Source: an uncultured Rubrobacteraceae bacterium (GTDB lineage: Bacteria; Actinomycetota; Rubrobacteria; Rubrobacterales; Rubrobacteraceae). Taken from it: DNA of 64,000 nt. How positions within the stretch are numbered: position 1 is the stretch's first letter; every line of letters begins with the position of its first letter. Below, in pieces: positions 43,930-51,405 of the stretch. A program made the translations under genes and the position numbers. The notes beneath the pieces are model-generated. The model worked only from the letters and a program-made list of their open reading frames with translations. It was not told the origin of the DNA and searched no databases. Location of the stretch: NCBI GenBank assembly GCA_902806085.1, contig CADCVH010000073.1, forward strand, positions 22,796 to 86,795. The letters run 5' to 3'.

Positions 43930-45098
43930 GCGGCGCCCCAGGTCGTCTTCTCCAGGGCGCCGGGGCTCGCGCCGGTCGGGTCGAGGGTGTCGAAGTCGAC
44001 GAGGATGACGTGGACCTCGAGCTTGTGCTCCGCGTATTCCTCCAGGTTCCTGGCGGCCTCTTCGCAGAGCAGGTGCGGGGGCCCCTCCAGGTTCGCGGAG
44101 CGCCAGATCTCGTAGGCGTGGCGGGCGGTGTTGGCGTCTTTGACCCTCTCTATTAGGTTGAGGTCTCCCCCGGCCTTCTCCGTTACCTCGGCAAGGAGGG
44201 TATTGTCCACCTTCGAGCGGGTCCAGTGGGTCATCATTACGCCGGCGGCGAGCTTGGAGATCTTGCCGGCCATGCCCACGAAGAAGCACGTCGTAAGGCC
44301 GTTCTCGACGGCCCGCTTTATGGCCTGCCCGGTAAAGTCCCCGACCTCTATAAAGCAGACCTCTTCGAGGTCGGGCAGGAGGCGCATGGCGGCCTTCTCG
44401 GTGAGGCCGCCGGTGGAGAGCACGAAGGTGCCGTGGCCCTGGGCGCCCATGACGTTGACGGCCTGGACGACGCTCGCGGCCCACGCCGCGGTCGAGAACG
44501 GCCGCACGATGCCGGTCGTGCCCAAGATCGAGATCCCGCCGACGATGCCGAGGCGGGCGTTGGTGGTCTTTTCGGCCATCCCCTCGCCGCCGGGGACGCT
44601 CACGACGACTCGCACGCCGCGCTCTTCCGGGTCCAGCGCCTCCCGGACTGAGTAGGAGATCATGCGCCGCGGGGTGTCGTTTATGGCGGGACCGCCCACG
44701 GCCAGCCCGAGACCGGGCTTGGTCACCAGCCCGACGCCCTCTCCCCGGTCCAGCTCGATACCCGTTCCCTCGCGCCACGAGACGCGGGCCGTGAGGTGCG
44801 CGCCGTCGGTGACGTCCGGGTCGTCGCCGGCGTCCTTGACGACGACGGCCTCGGCCCAGGCCCCGCCTTTATCCAACTCGCACCGCTCGATGGGGAACTC
44901 CACGCGCCGCTCCTCGCCCTTTTTGGGAAGCTTTATGTCCACGCGCGTTTGGGGCTCGCCGCCAACGAGGGCCTTCGCGGCGGCCTTCGCGGCGGCGGCG
45001 GAGCAGGCGCCGGTGGTCCAGCCGGTCCTGAGCTTCTCGCCCTTGACCTTCGCCATGCTCGGCGGCATGGACGGTTCTCTGAGCTTGCGCGGGGGCAT
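43926..45098 (-). CDS. cbiD: cobalt-precorrin-5B C1-methyltransferase
   Basis: Methylates C-1 in the anaerobic pathway. LRTGWTTGACSAAAAKAAAKAL is the CbiD N-terminal signature. VVSVPGGEGMAEKTTNARLGIVGGISILGTTG (in part) and GMAGKISKLAAGVMMTHW are further family motifs. The start is uncertain: ATG 45098 gives 390 aa, while ATG 45056 (AKVKGEKLRTGW) removes a Pro-rich leader. It lies 9 nt after cobM and overlaps cobL. CbiD marks the anaerobic branch. Confidence 0.95.
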   Translation of the reverse strand: MPPRKLREPSMPPSMAKVKGEKLRTGWTTGACSAAAAKAAAKALVGGEPQTRVDIKLPKKGEERRVEFPIERCELDKGGAWAEAVVVKDAGDDPDVTDGAHLTARVSWREGTGIELDRGEGVGLVTKPGLGLAVGGPAINDTPRRMISYSVREALDPEERGVRVVVSVPGGEGMAEKTTNARLGIVGGISILGTTGIVRPFSTAAWAASVVQAVNVMGAQGHGTFVLSTGGLTEKAAMRLLPDLEEVCFIEVGDFTGQAIKRAVENGLTTCFFVGMAGKISKLAAGVMMTHWTRSKVDNTLLAEVTEKAGGDLNLIERVKDANTARHAYEIWRSANLEGPPHLLCEEAARNLEEYAEHKLEVHVILVDFDTLDPTGASPGALEKTTWGAA

Positions 45099-45107
45099 GA
45101 GGCGGTT

Positions 45108-45887
45108 CTAAGCCTCCTTCTCGGCCGGCTCTGCCTTGCGGAACATGTGCGAGAACGCCGGGCTGTAGAGGTGGGAGCGGGTGCCTCCGGCGCCGAGGCC
45201 GGGGCCGACGAGGATCAGGGCCTGGCGGGTGAAGCCGGCAGCCCGGATGCGGTCCGCCAGCTCCTCCAGGCGGCACTCGATGACCTGCTCGTCCGGCCAG
45301 CTCGCCCGGTAGACGACGGCGCATGGGGTCTCGGGGGCGTAGCCGCCCTCCATGAGGTCCTCCTGCAGGGCGCGCGGCTTGGCCGCCGAGAGGAAGATCG
45401 CCATGGTCGTCCCGTGCTCGGCGAAGCTCCTTATGTCCTCCCCGTCGGGCATCGGGGTGCGGCTCGCCCGGCGCGTGAGGATGACGGACTGGGAGACCTC
45501 GGGTACGGTCAGCTCCCGTCCGATCGCCGCCGCCGCGGCCCCCAGGGAGGAGACGCCGGGGACCATCTCCCAGCCGAGCCCTATCTCTTCGCAGAGCTCG
45601 ATCTGCTCTAGCACCGCCCCGTAGAGGCTCGGGTCCCCCGAATGGACCCGGGCGACCTTCAGCTCCTCGTCCACCGCGCGCTCGTAGAGCTCGCGCACGC
45701 CCTCAAGCGGGATGGTCGTCGACTCGACCACCTCGGCGCCGGGAGCGGCGTGTTCGAGTACGCCCTCGTGGACGAGGCTCCTGGCCCAGATCACCACGTC
45801 CGCCTCCCCTATGAGCCGCGCCCCGCGGATCGTCAAAAGGTCGGGCGAGCCCGGCCCCGCCCCTATAAACCAGACCCTACCGCCCAT
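45108..45887 (-). CDS. cobM: precorrin-4 C11-methyltransferase
   Basis: SAM-dependent methylation at C-11. The 259-residue protein begins VWFIGAGPGSPDLLTIRGARL, the first SAM-binding loop of tetrapyrrole methylases. It has RVHSGDPSLYGAVLEQIELC and VPGVSSLGAAAAAIGRELT, as in CobM/CbiF. ATG 45887 is preferred over GTG 45896 because a GGGGT sequence lies 7 nt upstream; it overlaps the GNAT gene 3' end by 11 nt. Confidence 0.95.
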   Translation of the reverse strand: MGGRVWFIGAGPGSPDLLTIRGARLIGEADVVIWARSLVHEGVLEHAAPGAEVVESTTIPLEGVRELYERAVDEELKVARVHSGDPSLYGAVLEQIELCEEIGLGWEMVPGVSSLGAAAAAIGRELTVPEVSQSVILTRRASRTPMPDGEDIRSFAEHGTTMAIFLSAAKPRALQEDLMEGGYAPETPCAVVYRASWPDEQVIECRLEELADRIRAAGFTRQALILVGPGLGAGGTRSHLYSPAFSHMFRKAEPAEKEA

Positions 45888-46389
45888 CGTGTGCACCCCG
45901 CATGCCCGTCTCTCCTTCTATATCGAACCCGACCCTGTCGTCCACCCGCTTGCGCAAAAAGATCCTGCGGTAGCCCCCATCGAGCTTCCGGTGGGTCTCC
46001 TCGAAGCCGAGACGACCGTAGAACGCCAGGTTCTCCCACATCTTCTCGTTGGTGTACAGCCGGATCTCCTCCAGGCCCTCCCCCGCGGCCCTGCTCTCCG
46101 CGAACGCCATCAGCATCCCGCCGAAACCCTCTCCCTGCCGGTCCGGCCTCACGGCAACGGTGCCGACGAACAGGTGGTCCCCCTCTAATCGCATCGTGAT
46201 CGTTCCGATCACCTCCCCATCCTCGACCAGAACGTAAGTCCCGCCGGCCTCGACCCCGGCGGCGTGGTCCTCACGCATGGGCGCCGGTTCCTTGCCGATG
46301 CGCCCCACGTACTTCGCGTAGGACGCGCGCACGCACCCGGCGATCGCGGGAACGTCTCCCCCCTCCGCCGGCCGTATCCTACTGCTCAC
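45877..46389 (-). CDS. GNAT acetyltransferase embedded in the cobalamin operon
   Basis: 170-residue acetyltransferase. FVGTVAVRPDRQGEGFGGMLMAFAESRA is the acetyl-CoA binding motif, and NLAFYGRLGFEETHRKLDGGYRRIFLRKRV the C-terminal motif. GTG 46389 overlaps the cobI stop as GTGA and its 3' end overlaps cobM, so it is translated as part of the corrin operon. No known cobalamin step needs a GNAT. It could acetylate a pathway intermediate or protein, or be an insertion that kept the coupling. Confidence 0.9.
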   Translation of the reverse strand: MSSRIRPAEGGDVPAIAGCVRASYAKYVGRIGKEPAPMREDHAAGVEAGGTYVLVEDGEVIGTITMRLEGDHLFVGTVAVRPDRQGEGFGGMLMAFAESRAAGEGLEEIRLYTNEKMWENLAFYGRLGFEETHRKLDGGYRRIFLRKRVDDRVGFDIEGETGMRGAHDGR

Positions 46390-47105
46390 GCGCCCTCCCC
46401 ACCGTACCCTCTCCCCGTGAAGATCACGGCCGAAAGGTAGGTCGCCTCGCGCCCCGCCATCTCCGCCGCCGGGACCACTTCTTCGCCCTCGATCCCGAGC
46501 CGCCCCCCGTAGACCGCGTCCCGGAGCCTCCCCGTCTCGCGCGCCGCCGAGAGCACCTCAGGCATCCTGCTGCCGCCCTTGTAGCAGACGACGGTCTCGA
46601 AGGAGTCGAGCGCCTCGCGCAGACGCTCCCTCCCCGCCGTGAACGGCAACAACGCGAGCCGCTCGTCGCCCTCCAGAAGGACGGTGCCGCTCCTGGAGGC
46701 GAGGTCCTGCATCGCCGTGATGCCGGGCACCGTCTCCACCTCTACCTCGGGTAGCGCCTCCCTCACCTTGCGCGCGAGGTAGGTGAACGTCGAATACACG
46801 TTCGGGTCGCCGATGGTCGCGAACGCGCAGACCTTACCCTCCCGCAAGGGCCCCGAGACCTCACGCGCCGCATCCTTCCAATTTCGCTCCCGCGCCCCGG
46901 CGTCGTCGGAGAGGGCGAAGAGCAGGCGCCGGATGCGCCCCTCGTCCAGGTACTCGCGCACCGTCGCCTCCGCCCGGCCGACCTCGCCCGTGTCCCCGAC
47001 GGGCACGAAGACCCCGTCGGCCTCCCGTAACGCCCTGAGGCCCTTGACCGTCAGGAGTTCCGGGTCCCCCGGCCCCACACCGACCCCGACGAGACGCCCG
47101 CTCAT
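46386..47105 (-). CDS. cobI: precorrin-2 C20-methyltransferase
   Basis: Adds the C-20 methyl to precorrin-2 or its cobalt form. The 239-residue protein begins RLVGVGVGPGDPELLTVKGLRAL. It has FATIGDPNVYSTFTYLARKV and ETVPGITAMQDLASRSGT, the CobI/CbiL pattern. ATG 47105 overlaps the cobB stop as ATGA. The C-terminal EATYLSAVIFTGRG is also typical. Confidence 0.95.
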   Translation of the reverse strand: MSGRLVGVGVGPGDPELLTVKGLRALREADGVFVPVGDTGEVGRAEATVREYLDEGRIRRLLFALSDDAGARERNWKDAAREVSGPLREGKVCAFATIGDPNVYSTFTYLARKVREALPEVEVETVPGITAMQDLASRSGTVLLEGDERLALLPFTAGRERLREALDSFETVVCYKGGSRMPEVLSAARETGRLRDAVYGGRLGIEGEEVVPAAEMAGREATYLSAVIFTGRGYGGEGA

Positions 47106-48460
47106 ACCCGTACCTCCGTCCGCCTCGCGGCGCGCAGGAACCGCCGCGGCAACCCCGGCGTGGCGGCCCAGTGGGTGTGCAGGTAGCTGGCGTGGACGCC
47201 GCCGGCCACGAAGCCCTCGGGCCCGCGCCCGGCGAGGTCCCACGCCGGGGTCTCCCCGGAGCCGGGCTCGACGGCCGAGTAGTGGAACTCGTGGCCGCGG
47301 ACGGATCTCCCCTTCTCGGCCAACGGGGAGGTCGGGATCGCGCGCGCCTCCCGGTAGCCGAGCTTGAGCCGGTCCGTCATCCGGGCGGCGGCGTCGAGCA
47401 CGCCGCACATCGGGTTCCCGTCGAGTTCGCGGGCCAGGTACAGCAGGCCGCCGCACTCGGCCACGACGGGCCGGCCCTCCGCGGCGAAGCGCCGGACGCC
47501 CTCCTTCATGGGCCCGTTCGCCGAGAGGGCTTCGGCGTAGGCCTCGGGAAAGCCGCCGCCGAGGTAGAGGGCGTCCGTCCCGGCCGGCAGGGCTTCGTCG
47601 GAGGTGGGATCGAAGTATGCGACTTCGGCCCCGGCCCCCTCCATAAGCTCCACGTTCTCCGTGTACAGGAAGCTGAAGGACGGGCCCGTCGCGACCGCGA
47701 CGCGGACGCCGTCAGTCCGGTCTTCTTCCGGGGCTTCCGGGCTCCAGGGTGGCGCGTCCGGCGACCCCGTAGAGGCGGCGAGGCGCATCACGGCGTCGAG
47801 GTCGAGGCCCTCGGCGACGACGTCGCCGAGGGCGCCGAGGGACCGCCGGGCCTCCGCGCGGCGCTCGGCGGCGGGGACGAGGCCGAGGTGCCTGTCCGGC
47901 GTCCTTACGGCGTCGTCGCGGCGGAGGACGCCGAGCACCGGGGTGCCTAAGGGTGCGAGGGCCTCGCGGAGCATCCCCTCGTGGGTGGCAGAGCCCACGC
48001 GGTTCAGGACGACGCCGGCGAGGCGCAGGCCGGGGTCGAACGTCGCGTAGCCGTGGACCATCGCCGCGGCGGAACGGGCCATCGCCCGGGCATCCACCAC
48101 GAGCACGACCGGCGCGTCCAGGAGCTTGGCGACGTGGGCCGTGGACGCCAGCTCCCCGCCGCCACCCTTGCCGTCGAAGAGGCCCATCACGCCCTCTATC
48201 ACGGCCACGTCGGCACCGCGGGCGCCGTGGGCGAAGAGCGGGGGTATGAGGTCGGGGCCGGAGAGGTAGGCGTCGAGGTTGCGGCCGGGGCGTCCGGCGG
48301 CGAGGGCGTGGTAGGAGGGGTCTATAAAGTCCGGGCCGACCTTGAAGGGGGCGACCCGGAGGCCCCTGTTCGCGAGGGCGGCCACGAGGCCGGAGGCCAC
48401 GGTGGTCTTGCCGACGCCCGAGTGGGTGCCCGCTACCACTACGCGCGGGGTGCTTACCAC
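47102..48460 (-). CDS. cobB: cobyrinic acid a,c-diamide synthase
   Basis: ATP- and glutamine-dependent amidation of the a and c side chains. The synthetase domain has P-loop GTHSGVGKTTVASGL and FKVGPDFIDPSYHALAAGR. The C-terminal glutamine amidotransferase domain has VAECGGLLYLARELDG with the nucleophilic Cys, and the late HASYLHTHWAA His. GTG 48460 overlaps the cobO stop by 7 nt; length 452 aa is normal. Confidence 0.95.
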   Translation of the reverse strand: MVSTPRVVVAGTHSGVGKTTVASGLVAALANRGLRVAPFKVGPDFIDPSYHALAAGRPGRNLDAYLSGPDLIPPLFAHGARGADVAVIEGVMGLFDGKGGGGELASTAHVAKLLDAPVVLVVDARAMARSAAAMVHGYATFDPGLRLAGVVLNRVGSATHEGMLREALAPLGTPVLGVLRRDDAVRTPDRHLGLVPAAERRAEARRSLGALGDVVAEGLDLDAVMRLAASTGSPDAPPWSPEAPEEDRTDGVRVAVATGPSFSFLYTENVELMEGAGAEVAYFDPTSDEALPAGTDALYLGGGFPEAYAEALSANGPMKEGVRRFAAEGRPVVAECGGLLYLARELDGNPMCGVLDAAARMTDRLKLGYREARAIPTSPLAEKGRSVRGHEFHYSAVEPGSGETPAWDLAGRGPEGFVAGGVHASYLHTHWAATPGLPRRFLRAARRTEVRV

Positions 48461-49041
48461 TCTATGCCCTTCTGGCCGCGGTAGCCCTCGTCCATGGGGT
48501 GCTTGACCTTCCTTACCTCGCTCACGAGGTCCGCCGCCTCGACGAGCTCCGGCGGCGCGTCGCGGCCGGTGACGATCACGTGCTGGAAGCCCGGGCGGTT
48601 CTTCAGGACCTCGACGACCTCGTTGGTGTCGACCCAGCCGAACTTCATCGGGTAGGTGAACTCGTCGAGGAGGAGCATGTCGTAGGTCTCGTCGGCGAGG
48701 CGGCGCTTGACCTCCTCCCAGCCCTCGCGGGCCAGGTCGGCGGAGTGCTCCAGGTCTTTTACGGTCCAGGTCCAGCCGTCGCCCTGCTTGAACCAGTCTA
48801 TGTTGCCCAAGGCCTCGGCGGCCTGCTGCTCGCCGACGTTCCACTTGCCGCTCTTGACGAACTGGTAGACGCCGACGCGGTAGCCGCGGGCCCATCCCCT
48901 GAGCATGATCCCAAACGACGCCGTGCTCTTGCCCTTCCCGTGCCCGGTGTTTACGACCAGGAGCGGCCTCTCCCTGTTCGACCTGCGCCTGAGCCTCTGC
49001 TCCCGCGGCTCCCGGACCCCGGCTTCGCCAGCCTCGCTCAC
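48454..49041 (-). CDS. cobO: cob(I)yrinic acid a,c-diamide adenosyltransferase
   Basis: Attaches the 5'-deoxyadenosyl ligand to the corrinoid cobalt. The 195-residue CobO/CobA(BtuR)-type enzyme has an Arg-rich N-terminus, the P-loop NTGHGKGKSTASFGIMLRGWA, FVKSGKWNVGE, and DMLLLDEFTYPMKFGW with the Walker B-like acidic residues. The ending HPMDEGYRGQKGIEW is characteristic. GTG 49041 overlaps the chlID stop as GTGA. Confidence 0.96.
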   Translation of the reverse strand: MSEAGEAGVREPREQRLRRRSNRERPLLVVNTGHGKGKSTASFGIMLRGWARGYRVGVYQFVKSGKWNVGEQQAAEALGNIDWFKQGDGWTWTVKDLEHSADLAREGWEEVKRRLADETYDMLLLDEFTYPMKFGWVDTNEVVEVLKNRPGFQHVIVTGRDAPPELVEAADLVSEVRKVKHPMDEGYRGQKGIEW

Positions 49042-50981
49042 GCCACCCGCCTCCTCTCGACCAACTCCACGAGCGACTCGGCCCGCAACTCTTCCAGGCG
49101 CAAAAGGCGCGCCCCCATAGCCCCCGCGACCTCCGCTGCCATCCCGAGCCGCACGTGCCCCTCCTCCGTGTCGACCACAAACGACGCGGCGCCAAAAGAA
49201 CGCAACCCCGCGGCCGCCCCGCGCGGGTCGGGCCCCGACGTAGCCCGCCCGTCCGTGAGCAAGACCACGAGCGGTCTCCGCTCCCCGTCGCGCATGCCCT
49301 CCCGTTGTAGCACCTCCGCCGCCCGCGCGAGTCCCGCCGCCAGCGGCGTGCGCCCTCCGGTCGGGAGGTCCTCCAGGCGGGACGCGGCGAGCTCCACGCC
49401 GGAGGTCGGGGGAAGGAGCACCTGCGCGGTCTCGCCGCGGAACGAGATCAGGGCGACCTTGTCCCGCCGCTGGTAGGCGTCGCCCAAAAGGGAGAGGACG
49501 GCCCCCTTCACGGCCGACATGCGCTTTTTCGCCGCCATCGAGCCGCTCGCGTCCACGAGGAAGAGGATGAGGTTCCCCTCCCTCCCCTCCCGCACGTTCT
49601 CCCGCAGGTCTCCCGGCTTCACCACGAGCCCCGGCCCCCTGCGCCCCCGCCCCTTCTGATGCGGGGCCGCCGCCCTCACCGTCGCCGCCAACGAGAGGTC
49701 CGCGGGATTCCCGACGCTCTCTCGGTCCCCGACCGGATGCCCCGTCTCCCCCACCGAGCGGCTCCGGCGCCCGAGCGGACCGCCGCGTCCTTTGTCCTCC
49801 CGCTCCAGCCGCACCGGCCTGAACGGCTCGGCCGCCGCATGGCCCCGCTCCCCCGAGCCCGTCCGCGCCTCGGAGGGCTCGGACCCCCGGTGTTCTTGCG
49901 AAGGGCCCCCGTCCGGCCCGTCGCCGCCGTCGTCCGGCGGAGCGCCGCCGCCGGGGTTGTCGTCCGGCGGTTCCGGGCCGGAGAGGGCGTCTTCTATCTC
50001 CCGGGGGTCGACGCCGGGCTGCTCGAAGGGGCCGCGCCGGCGGCGGTGGGAGAGGGCGAGCAGGGCGGCCCGCTTCACGTCTTCGAGGTCCACCACGTCT
50101 CGGCCGTCCCAGGCGGCCAGAGCGCGGGCCGTTTTGGCGGTGACCAGGTCGCCGCGCAGGCCGTCCACCCCGAGATCGGCGCAGAGCGTGGAGATCGCGA
50201 CGAGCGTCTCCTCGCCGAGAGACACGCCCGGCAACCGTTGGCGGGCCGCCTCCACGGACAGGGCCAGCCTCGCGTCGGCGCCGGACCACTTCGCGGCGAA
50301 CTCCGCCGGGTCGGCCTCGTAGTGCAGGCGGCGGCGGACGACCTCGACGCGTTCTGTGGGGTCCGGGCTGCCGGCGACCTCGACGGTGACGCCGAACCGG
50401 TCCAGGAGCTGCGGCCTGAGCTCCCCCTCCTCCGGGTTCATGGTACCCACGAGGATAAAGCGCGACGGGTGACGCACGCTCACCCCCTCCCGCTCGACGT
50501 GGTTGGTGCCCATCGCGGCGACGTCCAGCAGCAGATCGACCAGATGATCCGAGAGCAGGTTCACCTCGTCCACGTAGAGGATGCCCCTGTGGGCCGCGGC
50601 CAGCAACCCCGGCTCGAACGCCTTGCGCCCCTCGGCGAGCGCCTTCTCGATGTCCAGCGTCCCCGCCAGCCGGTCCGTGCTCGCCCCCACCGGCAACTCC
50701 ACGAGCCGTACCGGTCGCTCTTCAGCGGGCGCGTCCGCCGCGTGCGGCCCCGCCGGGCACTCGGGGTTCGGATCTTCAGGATCGCAGGAGTAAGGGCAGC
50801 CCGCGGCGACCCGGATCGGGGGCAGGAGTTTCGCCAGCGCCCGAACCGCCGTGCTCTTGGCTGTTCCTTTCTCACCGCGCACGAGGACGCCGCCGACCTC
50901 GGGCGAGACGGCGTTCAGGAGCAGGGCGAGCTTCAGGTCCTCCTGGCCCACTATGGCGGAGAGCGGGTACGGTGCGTTCAC
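49038..50981 (-). CDS. chlID: putative cobaltochelatase ATPase subunit (ChlI-ChlD fusion)
   Basis: 647-residue AAA+ motor fused to a VWA subunit. Residues about 1-340: ChlI-like AAA+ with Walker A GEKGTAKSTAVRAL, a Cys-rich insertion (GCPYSCDPEDPNPECPAGP), Walker B GILYVDEVNLL, and GTMNPEEGELRPQLLDRFG. A long acidic/Pro-rich linker follows. Residues about 470-640: VWA with MIDAS DASGSMAAKKRM and LTDGRATSG. With CobN this forms a magnesium-chelatase-like complex for cobalt. The ATG overlaps the small membrane protein by 4 nt. Confidence 0.94.
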   Translation of the reverse strand: MNAPYPLSAIVGQEDLKLALLLNAVSPEVGGVLVRGEKGTAKSTAVRALAKLLPPIRVAAGCPYSCDPEDPNPECPAGPHAADAPAEERPVRLVELPVGASTDRLAGTLDIEKALAEGRKAFEPGLLAAAHRGILYVDEVNLLSDHLVDLLLDVAAMGTNHVEREGVSVRHPSRFILVGTMNPEEGELRPQLLDRFGVTVEVAGSPDPTERVEVVRRRLHYEADPAEFAAKWSGADARLALSVEAARQRLPGVSLGEETLVAISTLCADLGVDGLRGDLVTAKTARALAAWDGRDVVDLEDVKRAALLALSHRRRRGPFEQPGVDPREIEDALSGPEPPDDNPGGGAPPDDGGDGPDGGPSQEHRGSEPSEARTGSGERGHAAAEPFRPVRLEREDKGRGGPLGRRSRSVGETGHPVGDRESVGNPADLSLAATVRAAAPHQKGRGRRGPGLVVKPGDLRENVREGREGNLILFLVDASGSMAAKKRMSAVKGAVLSLLGDAYQRRDKVALISFRGETAQVLLPPTSGVELAASRLEDLPTGGRTPLAAGLARAAEVLQREGMRDGERRPLVVLLTDGRATSGPDPRGAAAGLRSFGAASFVVDTEEGHVRLGMAAEVAGAMGARLLRLEELRAESLVELVERRRVA

Positions 50982-51214
50982 GCCCCCGACCTCCCCCGCC
51001 CGAACGCCCGCGCGAGTAGCAGCGGCGCCACCAGCAAAATCGGCACGGCCAGGAACAAAACGTTGCGTTTCAGGACCGCCGGGAACAGGAACCGCGCCAA
51101 GAGGACCCCGGCGGCGGCGCTCACAACGGCCAGCGTAACGAACCGTACGGCCTGATGCGCCCCTGACGGCATCTCCATCGCACCCGCTTCCTTTCCCACA
51201 GAACGCGGCCTCAT
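50978..51214 (-). CDS. small membrane protein between cobN and chlID (2)
   Basis: 78-residue protein with two predicted membrane helices (VTLAVVSAAAGVLLARFLF and VLFLAVPILLVAPLLLARAF) and a basic C-terminus. ATG 51214 overlaps the upstream small gene as ATGA; the 3' end overlaps the chlID start. It is not recognised. The strict coupling inside the chelatase gene block suggests a role in cobalt delivery or membrane tethering of the chelatase, which is inference. Confidence 0.75.
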   Translation of the reverse strand: MRPRSVGKEAGAMEMPSGAHQAVRFVTLAVVSAAAGVLLARFLFPAVLKRNVLFLAVPILLVAPLLLARAFGRGRSGA

Positions 51215-51405
51215 CGGCCTGGTCTTCCCTGATCGAGGTACGCGCGGAGGGTCAGGAACAGTAGGAACGCCCCGAAGAAGTACGTGAGGACGGCCGAACC
51301 CGCGTTCTCCCACAGAAGCGTGGCGACGCCCAGCAGGAGGAGCCCGCTGCACGCCTCGATCAGCCGGATGGGGCTAGCGAGCAACCACCGTCCGAACGCC
51401 CTCAT
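51211..51405 (-). CDS. small membrane protein between cobN and chlID (1)
   Basis: 64-residue protein with a short basic N-terminus (MRAFGRWLLASPIRLIEA) and two helices (LLLLGVATLLWENA and TYFFGAFLLFLTLRAYL). ATG 51405 overlaps the cobN stop as ATGA and its own stop overlaps the next small gene. Not recognised; it lacks the His motif of CbtB. Confidence 0.75.
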   Translation of the reverse strand: MRAFGRWLLASPIRLIEACSGLLLLGVATLLWENAGSAVLTYFFGAFLLFLTLRAYLDQGRPGR

